A stretch of DNA of 64,000 nucleotides. Source: Diogma glabrata (taxonomy: Eukaryota; Arthropoda; Insecta; Diptera; Cylindrotomidae). Where the stretch lies: contig OY856187.1 in the NCBI GenBank assembly GCA_963693315.1, positions 44,420,825-44,484,824 of the forward strand, read 5' to 3'. The position numbers and the translations under genes are program-made. How positions within the stretch are numbered: the first letter of the stretch is position 1; each line of letters opens with the position of its first letter. Shown here one piece after another: positions 24,248 through 35,639 of this stretch. The notes under the pieces are model-generated. The model ran no database searches. It had not been told where the DNA came from and saw only the letters and a program-made list of their open reading frames with translations.

Positions 24248-26663
24248 TAGATCTCTCCTCCAATTGTTGAATCTAAACATTTTTTTTTTTTCTATTTCCC
24301 AGGTGGTTTAGAATTACTTCCGGTCCCTTTCTAAGTCCTTGGCCATTACTTTGTTCTATGTCAGCGCACCGTGATGAGTATGGATTCTCATTATCTTTTA
24401 AGTGCTCCTTATCTCTTCCCTTTGAGCGTTTCACACTGCCATGTCCATGAACCATTCTCATTTTCAGCTGCGATTCGTCTCCATTTGAAGCTATTTGAAC
24501 CACTTCATTTACATTGCTCACTTCGTACTGGACCTGAACTTGTTTCGTTTTTAACTTTCGGCGTTTGTTCAAACGTTTGCGTCGGTTGACGTTTCTTTCC
24601 GTCATCTGTTTGGATGATGGTTCTGGATTTTCGTCTGCACTGTATATTTTCTCATCGCTGCCATTATCTGTTGACTCTGCCTTATTCACAAGTAGTGGCA
24701 TCTGAACATTATTAACCTTTAGGATCCCACATCCAAAATCGAAGACTAATCCCTTCGCCTTCATGAAGTCCATCCCTAAAATGACTTCATCCATAATGTC
24801 TGCCACTAGTACCTCTTGTTGATAGCAGTTATTTCCCAATTTTATTTCAGCGATTCTTTTACCTTCTATTTCAGCACACTCTCCAGTTACTGTTTGGAGT
24901 TTCAATCCATCTGATGGTTCCAAAACACCGTCAATTAAACCTTTGCGAACGAATGTTCGAGCTGAACCTGCAACCAGTGTCATGAAGCAACCTTTACCTT
25001 CAAGTTGTCCATTGATACCCAAGCTTTCACCATTTACCGCAATTCTTGAAATTGGAATGTAGGCTGCATTCTCCTCACTTTTTGGCTTTACAGTTGCACC
25101 TCCAACAGGCTTCCGTTGAATAGGAGACGAAGATCTATCACGCTTCCTGTTCCAGCAGTCCTGTGAGATATGGCCCGATTTCCTACATATCCAGCACAGG
25201 ATTTTTCAACTGCAGTTCCTGAACCCTAAGTGCTCCATTTCTTCGGCTCCTCTGTTCTTCACAGAAGACGACAATCTGTCTGCTTCCCCGTTTGTTTTGC
25301 ACTCCCGTGCCATGTGACCCTCTTCATCACATACCCAGCATCTGATGTCGCTTCTATCACTGTGTGCCAAAACTTCCCCTTTGATGTTCCCCTCTACATT
25401 CCTTTTTCTGCATCCACCAGATGGCATACACATCCTCTGTACCATCTCATATAGCATTGCGTATGCGACAGTTTCATGGAAAGTCGCCTTAGGTGTAGTC
25501 ATTACTTTGATCCTGGTTTCTGGATCTCAGATACCATCAATGAAGGCCTCGATCTTCATTTTTTCCATGAAATTTGGTGGTGTATTTGAGTGTGCTAAAT
25601 GAACAAGCCGCTCTACACCCGAGGAATAATCCTGTAGAGATTCACCATTTCGTTGCAAGCGACCTTTTAGCTCAATCCTGTATAGCTCCTTTTTGTGGTC
25701 GCTGCCATATTTTCGTTCCAATGCATTCATCACTTCAGCATAACTTTTTCGGTCGTTTTCTGGTACTGCCTGTAGTGCTTCAGCTGCTTCACCTTTAAGC
25801 GCAACTATCAATGCAGCAAGACGATTTTCAGCGTTCCAAACATTTTGATCGGCTGCGGTCTCGAACTGGAACTTGAAGATGCCGAAAGATGTGGTACCGT
25901 CATACGATGGTGGCTTTAGTTTAATATTTGCTACCTCTTGTACCACATGTGAAGAACCCTTAACTGTTTCAACATCTTGTAACCTCTTCTCAAAATCGTC
26001 AACTTTAGTTACGACCTTATTCAAACCACGCTCGAATTCCTGCATTTCTGTTTGAATTTTCTCGACTTTAACATCGAATGCCGTTGACATTTGTAGAAGT
26101 TTCTCGTCCAAGTGCTGATTTATGCTAATATTCAACTCATTTATTTGCTGGTTTATCTCATTTTTATTTTCAGCCAATGTTGTAGTTATTTCTTCTTTGG
26201 TAGCAGCCATTTGTTGATTGATGTTGCAGCTGATTTCTTCCTTTATCTGGCTTATTTTGTTACGGTTTGTAGCCATGTTTGTATTTACATCATCCAGTTT
26301 TTGATTCATGTTCAAATTTACTGTATTTAACTGTTGATTTATTTCTTCTTTATTGGCAACCATCTGTTGACTGATGTTCAAACTCATCTGTTGCATCATA
26401 GCCATTAACTGCGTAAAATCGCAGTTTCCAGATGGTAATGTTGTTGTTGTTTCTGCAACAAAACTTTTGTCCTCATCAGCTGCCACTAGATCATTATTTG
26501 TACTAATCACTCCAAACTGGTAACTTTCCACGTCCATTCCATTGGCTTCCATACCTTGTCGAAGCCGTAGCATTAATTCAGTTTTGTTTCCACTTGTTGA
26601 CAATCCACGTTGTTCTAGTTCTTTCTTTTACTCAAGAACCTTCAAATCACTTAATAAAACCAT
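24248..26663 (-). pseudogene. Gag-protease pseudogene with SAP-like N-terminus
   Basis: Begins at ATG 26663 and stays in one frame but carries three premature stops: TAA at 26628-26630, TGA at 25527-25529 and TGA at 25206-25208. The N-terminus resembles a SAP motif (RGLSTSGNKTELMLRLRQ), which in other proteins binds DNA or RNA. A long heptad-rich coiled coil (about 26400-26000) and a Gag core (KPPSYDGTTSFGIFKFQFE) follow. There are two CCHC knuckles (CWVCDEEGHMAREC, CWICRKSGHISQDC). The retropepsin-like domain at about 25000-24700 retains LGMDFMKAKG, but the catalytic position reads TLVAGSA without the Asp. After about 24370 the frame runs into the C-terminal end of Pol, then a poly-A run near 24290 shifts the frame. 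The large RT-integrase part is deleted. Confidence 0.88.
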
Positions 26664-26697
26664 TATTAACAGCTAACTAATCCGCCGATGTCACCAA

Positions 26698-27329
26698 TGT
26701 TAGGTTTTTCCAAACTTCCTTCGAATTGGCCTTACTCTCAATTCGATAAACGCAATTCCCAATCTCTTCTTGAGTTCGATCACTGATTAGTTAGCACAAA
26801 CACCGGGTTTTATTAAGTATTCAACACCTTAATTGTTTCACAACAACAGGAAAACAATGTAGCAAACAATATTCCTAACTAGAATATTATTTTAACAGCT
26901 TCAGAAACTCCAACGGTTTATTGTAGAAATTTCCAGTAACTCAACGTTCAAAATAATACACAAATTATTTCTACTCAATAACACTTATAACTTTATTCAC
27001 TAATTTAAAGATCACTTTTATAATTTTCACTTCACTATCGCAGGTTTAAAATAAAACTAATTCAAAACTACAAGAGGTAATTTTCTTATATACCTTCTGC
27101 AATACTTCTAGATAATTCGACATCACTTTCCAGAAACCTTGAGAATATATTAGAATATTCGATTATTTTACGTTATGTTGATTTGATTCATAAAATCGTT
27201 TATGTTGACCCTATTTCTAAGAAGAGACAACAACAACAATATTCATTTCATTAATTTGTCTGTTGTGTTTTGTTGATTTTATTTTCCTGGAAGTGACCGT
27301 AATCGTCTAGATTTTTCTGAATCGTAACA
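26698..27329 (-). repeat. 5' LTR of gypsy derivative
   Basis: 632 bp, matching 23578-24209. It ends next to the ATAT target duplication at 27330-27333. Confidence 0.94.
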
Positions 27330-27333
27330 ATAT

Positions 27334-27851
27334 AAATATGGAGAGAAACGAACATTTTCTTGGAGAATAAATTTTCAACAGAATTGTTAAAATTAATTGA
27401 AATATGGTCCTTATCTTTTAACCACACAGACATATGAGATTATTTTTTTGTAGCCTTTAAACAATTCTAATGCAGAACTAAATTTTTGGTTTAACTTCCG
27501 ATGAGTAATATTAATTTGACATCGACCTCGAATAAATTTTTTTATAAATTTTAAAATCATATTTTGCAAGTGAATTCGTATTTGCCGAACAAGAATTCCT
27601 AGTTTAAAGAGTAAAGTAAAACCATTTCAAAAATAGAAATCCATTGACAATTATAAAATAAAATATCTAATAATTAATTCAATGCAATGGTTTTTTATTT
27701 TTAGTAGTCCAAAAGATTAGCATAATTTTTTTTTTGCGCGATCAGGCGATTTTGCATGTTTACTGATTCGTAGGTAAATAAACATAGCAAGTTTCGTTTA
27801 CAAATCACAGATCGGTAAGTAATTACTTACCAATCATGCAGGGGGTGTTAG
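27334..27851. other. AT-rich intergenic DNA
   Basis: Nothing recognisable. Confidence 0.5.
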
Positions 27852-27985
27852 TATATTACATATCTAGAGTTGTAAATAGCATTTTACATGCGAGGGAAAA
27901 TTTTGCGCACGAGACGCGTAGCGTCGAGTGCAGTATCTTCACGAGCATGGAAAATGCTTTACAACTCGAGATTTGTTATATACTT
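27852..27985. mobile_element. Palindromic MITE of about 134 bp with GC-rich centre
   Basis: The left arm TCTAGAGTTGTAAATAGCAT and the right arm ATGCTTTACAACTCGAGA are near reverse complements, and TATA-rich ends match too. The centre is CACGAGACGCGTAGCGTCGAG, itself palindromic. Confidence 0.75.
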
Positions 27986-28483
27986 TTTCTACGACTTTGT
28001 TTTAATGCCCAAACGCATATAATTACTTGAAAAAATGAACTACTAATTTATAAATTAAATGCAAATAGTTTACAAATTGTGCTAGGCTTTGCATTATTCT
28101 GTGTCAAAATGAATTGAAATATTTAATTTTTAAAAATCAAATTTTTCTTTGAATAAAAATTTTTCTTTTTATTAAAAGTGTGTCGTAATATATATATGGA
28201 AATCCATTACCGCACGCCTTTTTTTACTTACCGCACACTTTTTGAAATAATCAATTTACATGTCATGGATAGTGTGATGTAATTTATAATTTACTGTGAT
28301 AGGAGTAGAAAAAGTAATTTATTTACCTGTAAGGAAGACCACAGGGTGCGAATAAAAACGATAAAAATTTAAATAATTATGTAGGGCAATTTACTAACTT
28401 TAAACTTTAAATAATTAATATTCTTTTAAAAATATTGCAATTAAAAGAATTAAAAGCAATTTATTTTGAAAAAATATTCATAT
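27986..28483. other. AT-rich intergenic DNA
   Basis: No gene or clear repeat. Confidence 0.45.
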
Positions 28484-29720
28484 ATAATATCACGAGTCGT
28501 CAAATAATAGTCGATTATTTTTCATAATCATTATTACGAATGTCATTTGAGGTCGAGGTTGAAATTTTTAACCATTTGAGGCATGAGTGGTAATGTTGAA
28601 AAATAATCGACTAATAATTTGGTGACGAGTTGTATTTAGCAGACAATTTAGCGAACAGAAATAGTAACATAATTTCATACAACATAATTCTTTGTTGTCA
28701 TTTTGTCTTCTAACAAAATTAAATATTATTTCCTCTTAGTAGGCGCATAAATGTTATAAATTTGTAATTTATTTTTGACAAATAAACATAAACATGCAAT
28801 CATTTATGAATGAAAACGGACATTTTTATTATTTGCAAATTGCATTTTTACATAATTTTGTATTATTAAATAATTTGTAGAAAAAATTTTATTTAGAAAC
28901 TAATAATTATCTTTTAAATAAAATTATAAATAAAAAAAAATTATCTCATTAAGAAAAAAAAATTATCTCAATATCTCTAGTTTTAAATTAATATATTAAG
29001 TAGGCTGTTCCTTCCCACCAGAGAAAAATAATCGATATAATTCGTTTTGATTTGTTAAAAAATAGTAAATGAAGCGTTTTTTATTGGACCTTATCGAAAC
29101 TTTATTTAGTGAGTTGAATTGTCGGTTGTAATACCACGAGTCATTGAAATTTTTTCGAAAATTTTTTGATTTCACGAATTAAATTATTTAGCAACACTGC
29201 GAATCAAAGCGCACAATAAACCACGAGTCCGAAGGACGAGTGGTTTAAGTAGTGGTTTGATTGAGCAGTGTTGCTTAAAAATAATTTAATGAGTAAAATT
29301 GAAAAATTTTATACAAAAATTTCAATGAAGAGTGGTATTTAATGAGATAATTTTTTTTAATTATAATTTTGTTTAAAAGATAATTATTAGTTTCTAAATA
29401 AAATTTTTCTACAAATTATTTAATAATACAAAATTATGTAAAAATGCAAATAATAAAAATGTCCGTTTTCATTCATAAATATTTGCATGTTTGTTTATTT
29501 GTCAAAAATAAATTACAAATTTATGCGCCTACTAAGATGAAATTATATTTCATTTTGTTAGAACAAAAAATGACAACAAAGAATTCTCATAACGACAAAG
29601 CAAAATTATCGACGACAAGAAGAATTGCCGACAGTTAAAACAAAGCCTACTGTTTAAATATCATAGTTTGTATGAATGAAAAATAAAATTTCTGACATCA
29701 AAAAAAAATTATCGATGAAA
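28484..29720. mobile_element. 1.2-kb foldback element, copy 1
   Basis: Outer tract ATATCACGAGTCGTCAAATA at the left. Two inverted arms of about 255 bp (28685-28956 and 29339-29591) share GTCCGTTTTCATTCATAAAT and AAACTAATAATTATCTTTTA. The centre (29150-29285) is a palindrome with AGCAACACTGC...GCAGTGTTGCT and CCACGAGTCCGAAGGACGAG. A reverse-complement relative is at 39690-40935. Open frames in the arms are short and unrecognised. Confidence 0.8.
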
Positions 29721-29902
29721 TTAAGTTTTGCAACAAAAAAACCTATAGAATTATGATGAAACGCAAAGGTTACTATTTTGAAATGACATTTTAAAGAATT
29801 TTCTTTAAAACATTAAAACTTGAATTTTGTGAATGAATTTTATTATTTAAATAATTTTAATTGAATTTTTACTGATCGTGCAAAAAATGTAATAAGCATT
29901 TT

Positions 29903-30006
29903 GGGCATTAAGAGTATTACCAATTTCAGATAAATTAGAGATCTCGACTTCGTCTCGATCTCAAAACATAATATATTCCTCAATCGGTAAAACACTCTTA
30001 CTGCCC
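29903..30006. mobile_element. 104-bp palindromic MITE
   Basis: Ends GGGCATTAAGAGTATTACC and GGTAAAACACTCTTACTGCCC are inverted. The centre GAGATCTCGACTTCGTCTCG is palindromic. Confidence 0.75.
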
Positions 30007-31064
30007 TTAATACTTAAATAACTATTATAAAATACTGTCAAAATAAAACTGCCATTTTTATTAAATATGTATTTTAATTTGCTTAATAATGATATTTCGT
30101 GAAAAACAAAACTAGTAACAGAATTTTAAGCGTACTTACCACAAAAATTATTTATATTTTTTATCTTTAGGGTTTCATTGTATTTCTGACAGTGATATAA
30201 TCTAGAAACGTATTATAAAACGTAACAACAAAAATTAGCAAAAAAAAGTTAAATTAAATAAACGAAACAAAATAAAGAAAAAAAAAAGAAAAATTAATAT
30301 TAAAAATTATGTCTTCCATTTTTAAAATATATTAAATTAAATTACTATAGTTATATAATTATTTTTATTTTGTAAATAATTATTAAAAAATTATTGATTG
30401 ATATATATGTGTGTATATTTTGAAAATATTTGTTGGAGTGAAGTGTATAATCCATTGTATTAATATGTATAATTTTAATTACAACACACATGTTTATATA
30501 TCAGTTAATAATAATACCGTGTTTTCTAATTAAAATTATGCAAATTAATGTGTGTATATATTAAACTATTTTAAAATGCCCTTACTTATATTTACTTTAT
30601 TGCTAGTGGTAGGATTATTAAAATGAATATGATTTTTAATATAACAAGAAAAATTTTAGTTAAACGATTTTGAAGCAACGTTTGCTCAAGAAAAAATGTT
30701 TTATTAAAGTTTAAATAGTTACACTTAGAAACATTTAGTTAACACAACAAAACAAAGCTCTTTCGTAATGCGTTTGTAGCGTAAGCTCTTTCCTTTTCTG
30801 TACATAATCACATTACTTCTGTTGACAATTGCCAGACAAATGACTGAGCAGCGAGTTGTTGTTAGTCTTGGGCTTGATACGCATAAATCAATAAATCTTA
30901 AATAGAAAAATTTCACTTTTCTATATTATTTTTAACAGATTTTCCAACTGCTATGCTGCCAAAATACTTTAATATTACCGCTAACTCTTGGTTGTGTTAT
31001 ATTGTTGCATCGATATATTGTCAACTTAATAAACCGTTAAATAATTAACTTAAAACAAGTTAAC
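30007..31064. other. Very AT-rich DNA
   Basis: No gene recognised. Confidence 0.5.
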
Positions 31065-31301
31065 ATAACATATTTGTTTGACACTTTTTTTTTACGCACG
31101 TTAATATAAATTTTTAAAAAAAAAAAAGATTAAATTTTATTTTTATGATTACTCTATATATTTCGTCTTTTTAGGACATCCTCAGGATGTCCTAAAAAGA
31201 CGAAATATATAGAGTAATCATAAAAATAAAATTTAATCCTTTATTTTTTTAAAAATTTATATTAACGTGCGTAAAAAACAAGTGTCAAACAAATATGTTA
31301 T
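31065..31301. mobile_element. Near-perfect 237-bp palindrome
   Basis: Arms of about 118 bp meet at AGGACATCCTCAGGATGTCCT (31173-31193). Outer ends are ATAACATATTTGTTTGACAC and its reverse complement. Only a few mismatches or A-run length differences are visible, so it is recent. The flanking 40 bp (31302-31342, ATTCAACGAATTACGCCAAG...) recurs inverted at 57303-57345 beside another hairpin. Confidence 0.9.
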
Positions 31302-31342
31302 TCAACGAATTACGCCAAGAGCCTACGGCAAAAAGTGTAAGC

Positions 31343-32318
31343 TATATTTTAAAACAAGTTATTTATCCATTAAGCTTTTTTTTAATTACAAAAATATTTA
31401 AAATTGAAATAAATAATTCTGCAACTAGCCAATAAATTCAAATATTTTATCTAATATAAATAAAACAATATTCTCAATTGTATGTGTAAATTAAACAACC
31501 AGTAACACTCATATTTATTCTTCATATAAAAATTTAACGTTATCAATCTTTCTAATATAGTTAATAATTTAAATAACTTTAATAATTTTCTAATTAAGCT
31601 TTTATTTCCAATCGATCGTAAATTAAACTTTAATTTTTAAAAAGCAAACAAGCTTACAACATATTTAAGAAAACTTGTTATTAAACATTTAATTGAAAAA
31701 ATTGTTTAATTTAAACAAGTAAATTGTAAAAAAAATGTATTAATTATATTGATAATCAAGAGACTTTTACATCGCTTTTTACTTTATTGCAAAATATTTA
31801 ACAATTTTATCAAATACAATTAATAATAAATATTTTGAAAATAATTGTGATATTAAAGAAATTAAATTTGAACATGTTGATATACTCCTCGCAGATCGAT
31901 TGAAGTTCCAACAAAAATGAAAATCGGTCAGCCAACAACTATCAAAAATATTATCGTTTAACCAAATTCTATGTATGCTATTTTGATTGTAACAGAATGT
32001 ATGCTATTTTATTGTTACCGATTAACTTGATATCACATTTATTTTAAAAAATATTTGAATATATTAAATAATATTTAAGTGAAATTATTTATTATAAAAA
32101 AATTTGTTCAAAAGTTATTTAAAATAAAAGCAAACTATATTAAAAACAAACATTTTTGTTTTCTAACCGTAATCCTACGTGTGAACAACCAACAGCTATA
32201 CCAACATAAAAAACATAAACTCGATCAAGTGTGAATAAAATTCGCACGCCGAGGGTTCCTGAACGTAAAAGAGCAAAATATTATAAATAATTCTCATAAA
32301 GTTGTGTTGTAAAGCCTT
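31343..32318. other. AT-rich DNA
   Basis: No gene recognised. Confidence 0.5.
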
Positions 32319-32697
32319 TATCCCGGATAGGAGCTGCCAATATTAAAAAACGAACCAATTTGAGGCCAGTATTGGTGAGCCAAGCCTTGGCTGGTTAGCT
32401 TTGGTTTCAGTCTGGGCCAGTTGTAAATGCCTAGTCTGAACCAAGGCTCAGTTCATTATATTGATTCCACAGTCACTTTCGACACATTTAAAGGGGGTGT
32501 GGAAACAAAATTGGTTTTGTAGACCTGGCCCAAGTCTCATTTGCCAGACTTGGCCCAAGCGTGGTTTGTCAGACTTGGCCCCTGGACATTAGTCCAAACT
32601 TGGGCCAAACTGGGCCCGTTTGGAACTGTTAAGCCTGGCCCAAACCTTAAAAGCTGTGGCGCGGGCTTGGTCCCTTAGCTATTTCTTACCCGGGATA
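32319..32697. mobile_element. GC-rich repeat with TATCCCGG ends, copy 1
   Basis: Ends TATCCCGGATAGG and TACCCGGGATA are imperfect inverted repeats. The interior is rich in TTGGCCCAAG-type motifs (AGACTTGGCCC repeated several times) and contains GTTTCAGTCTGGGCCAGTTG. The same sequence recurs at 53194-53645. No ORF. It is a non-autonomous element of unknown superfamily. Confidence 0.78.
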
Positions 32698-33762
32698 TTG
32701 CCAGACCATAGGTACATAAAAAATGAATTTTTTATCGTAAATCTCAATAACAATGTGAACTGAAAATTGATCGAAGTGATATAAAAAATGTTTCATCAGA
32801 TTAAATCCTATCCATAGCTGTTTATGATAACTAAAGAAATAGAAATTGGAAATATATATTGTTAATTCAAATAATAGGTCAATACTATATGAATATAATT
32901 CGAAAACTGCGCAGTCCACAATTATATAAACATTTAAATTAGGTGAGTGGGAGTGGGACGGTTCCCCTGTTTTCACTTTTCATGGCTTACCTTTTCGGCT
33001 ATGTCAAAAAGTGTATACATAAAAAACTCGTAGGTTATCAAAATTTGAGATCAAAATTAAAAATAATTCATTGATAGCCCTTCATATATCCGATTTTCAC
33101 TTTGACTACGGCACTGACTCTAGTTTATTTCTTAGAAGAGATTTATCAATTTAGGAAGGCAATAAGAAAATCAATGGCACATAAAAGAATGAATTTTATT
33201 GCGCTTGATAAGACAGTAGAAATTTGTTTAAACATTTAAACTGCATAGATCACGTAAACAAACCGCTGGCATAGAGCAACAATGGGTTATCTTAAAATTT
33301 TGAAATTTTCTGATTATTTATACTGCATTAAAAATAAAACCTTAAAATAAAAAATAATGTGCTATCACAGATGTACCCTTATCGCACTTTAAGTTTTTTA
33401 TATTTCAAATAGTGCAATAATGAGATATGTTAAAATGTCCCACTGCATACCACATATAATAAAAGTAAGCAAATGTGAGATATCTTAAAAATAAAGTATC
33501 CAATATTAGTGCAATAATGAGATATCTTTAAAAATCGGAAATAATTAGAAAAATATTAAATCGTATATGCTTTAATTTGACCATAAAGAAGTGTATTAAT
33601 CATATGTTTATTACACTAGGAGTTCTCATTAATTTTTTTGCAAAAATCACATTTTGGTAATAATTTGAAAACTTTGAAGCTTTCAAACATGCACTTCAAG
33701 ATGTCTCATTGTTGCTCTATGCAATATAAGTAAAAAGAAATATTTTTAAACTTTAAAAAATC
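32698..33762. other. AT-rich DNA upstream and downstream of repeats
   Basis: No gene recognised before the tRNA. Confidence 0.5.
33755..33760 (-). terminator. Pol III T-run after tRNA-Pro
   Basis: Six T residues on the minus strand, 2 nt beyond the discriminator base. Confidence 0.85.
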
Positions 33763-33834
33763 GGGCTCAACCGGGATTTGAACCCGGGACCTCTCGCACC
33801 CAAAGCGAGAATCATACCCCTAGACCATTGAGCC
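33763..33834 (-). tRNA. tRNA-Pro (UGG)
   Basis: 72 nt on the minus strand. A 7-bp acceptor stem GGCTCAA/TTGAGCC, anticodon stem CTCGC/GCGAG with loop TTTGGGT (anticodon TGG), and T arm CCGGGTTCAAATCCCGG. Discriminator base C, no intron. Internal A box (TGGTCTAGGGG) and B box (GGTTCAAATCC) are intact, and a run of six T follows at 33755-33760 as terminator. The acceptor stem matches the young gypsy element's primer-binding site. Confidence 0.97.
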
Positions 33835-34639
33835 ACTTGATTACTACAAAAATATGAACTATCAAATTTAACTATTTAAGATTAATTTTTCATTAATAAT
33901 TAAATACACAAAAGTGAAAGTTACAAATTTCGATGCAATATTTGATAGCTAAAAATTATAATACTAGTATATTTCACTAAATGTTTACTATTGTTTATGC
34001 ATATTATATTATATGTATTATAACTTGCAATCATCAACAATTTTGCGTCAACAACCCAAACGACATATTTGTTTATACAAATGGTCATTATTTATTAAAC
34101 TTAAAGAGAAAAATTCTCTACTATAAAACCATGTGCAAAAATGAGTAAACAGTTCTTAAAAGTAAACAGTAAACAGTAACATCAATTTGCAAATGTGCCC
34201 ATAATTATGTAAGTGGTCTAAGTCAAAATTTGAAAAAAATGAGTTTATCCGTTATATCGCATCAAATTACTTCAAACTAAATTAGTCCAATGTAATTTGT
34301 ACGATATTGTCAAAAAAGACCCGTTATAGAGTACTTGTTATTTCAACAAAAATGTAATTCATCTAAAGTTAATTATGATAGTAATCTAAGACAAAATTTA
34401 AAGAAAATAAACAAAAAAGTCGAACAAAATGTCAAAAATAATTGCCAAAACGTTGTGTTGCAAAGTTTTTATTTCGTCGGACCATAAGCCCATAAAAATG
34501 AGCTGTTCCTCCTAAATGTCAAAATTGCTCTTTTTTAAGAGAAAGTTAATGGTGGCAAAATAATGAGTTGGGAAAATATTTAATAAATAACATTAGAATT
34601 TCGAAGTTTGCTTTTGCGTTAAGTCATTTATACGCCGTT
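33835..34639. other. AT-rich DNA
   Basis: No gene recognised. Confidence 0.5.
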
Positions 34640-34829
34640 CAGGAGTGCGTTTCGAAATTAACCACGGTTAACCATAAGGTAAAAATTTCACTAATGTCAT
34701 AGTTAAAATCGTGACGTCACGAATTAAAACGACGTATTGAATTAAAACTTTTTGGTTAATTATGGAACGACATTTGGTAAAGTAAAGTTAACCGCAGTTA
34801 ACCATAGTTAATTTCGAAACGCACCCCAG
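34640..34829. mobile_element. 190-bp MITE with GTGCGTTTCGAAATTAAC ends
   Basis: The left end GAGTGCGTTTCGAAATTAAC and the right end GTTAATTTCGAAACGCACCC are inverted over about 30 bp, including GGTTAACC-type motifs. The centre holds the palindrome TCGTGACGTCACGA. Confidence 0.78.
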
Positions 34830-35639
34830 TTAATTATGAGAATGGTCCAAGTCAATTCAAACTGTAAAAAGCATATTTCGGAATGAGATTTATACAAAAT
34901 TTCACATTCATAATAAACTTTCATTATTGAAGACTATCAAAGCCCTAAAATAAAATTTTTCATAATAGAGAAATGTTTTTTAATTTAATCATTTGCAAAC
35001 CTTTAAATATCTCAAAACAAGAAATGTATGACTTAGACCTCTTTCATAATTATGGGCACAAATGTGAAATTGTTTAAAACGTATATTCTGAACTTATATT
35101 GAAGAAAATTATAAGAAAATCAAATTGATTGTTTTAATTGTAACCACATTTTATCCAAAGTGAAAACCCCTAATTACTTCGGTGTGAAAGACCTAAGTAT
35201 TGCTTTCTCGAGCCAAAAGTGAAATTCTTACCCCACTTTTTATGGCATTTCTCGACGTTTTAGGACCTACTGATTCTGAAAAAGCAAAAAAAAAAATGTT
35301 TGTCTGTAAATGTATGGCCGGCCGTCACAACCGACGAAATCTAGAAAACCGCAAAAAATCGTCAAGTGTGTCAAAACAAGAAAATTTGCATATTTTGTGC
35401 TTTTTTTAAGCTTAATCTTAAGTGATTACGAGTAGGAACATTGAATTTGGAGAAATCTTGATGGTCGAGATTGGTATGTGAGGCCAACAACTAGATTATT
35501 GATCATAAGCTTGTCAAAAAATATTTTTCAAGTGTGTCAAAAAAATGATTTTCATTTTTTTTAAACCAATTTTTTGGTAAAAAATGAAATTAATTATTTG
35601 TATGACATAAAATGAGACTGATGAAATTGGAATTGATTT
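34830..35639. other. Intergenic DNA
   Basis: A 69-codon open frame at 35200-35409 has no recognisable motif. Otherwise nothing. Confidence 0.45.

Larger units (their letters stand above)
23578..27329 (-). mobile_element. Ty3/gypsy deletion derivative, 632-bp LTRs, ATAT TSD
   Basis: LTRs at 23578-24209 and 26698-27329 are the same length, start TGTTA and end GTAACA, and differ at roughly seven positions (about 99% identical by eye). The 4-bp duplication ATAT is at 23574-23577 and 27330-27333. The 2.5-kb interior encodes only Gag and protease, then the last residues of Pol; RT, RNase H and integrase are missing. A purine run AGTGGAGGGTAA precedes the 3' LTR. The strand after the 5' LTR begins TTGGTGACATCGG, and I could not assign the priming tRNA. 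The copy needs proteins from another element to move. Confidence 0.94.

Noticed and set aside
35200..35409. 69-codon frame with a Lys-rich segment
   Set aside because: No motif or splice context; probably chance.
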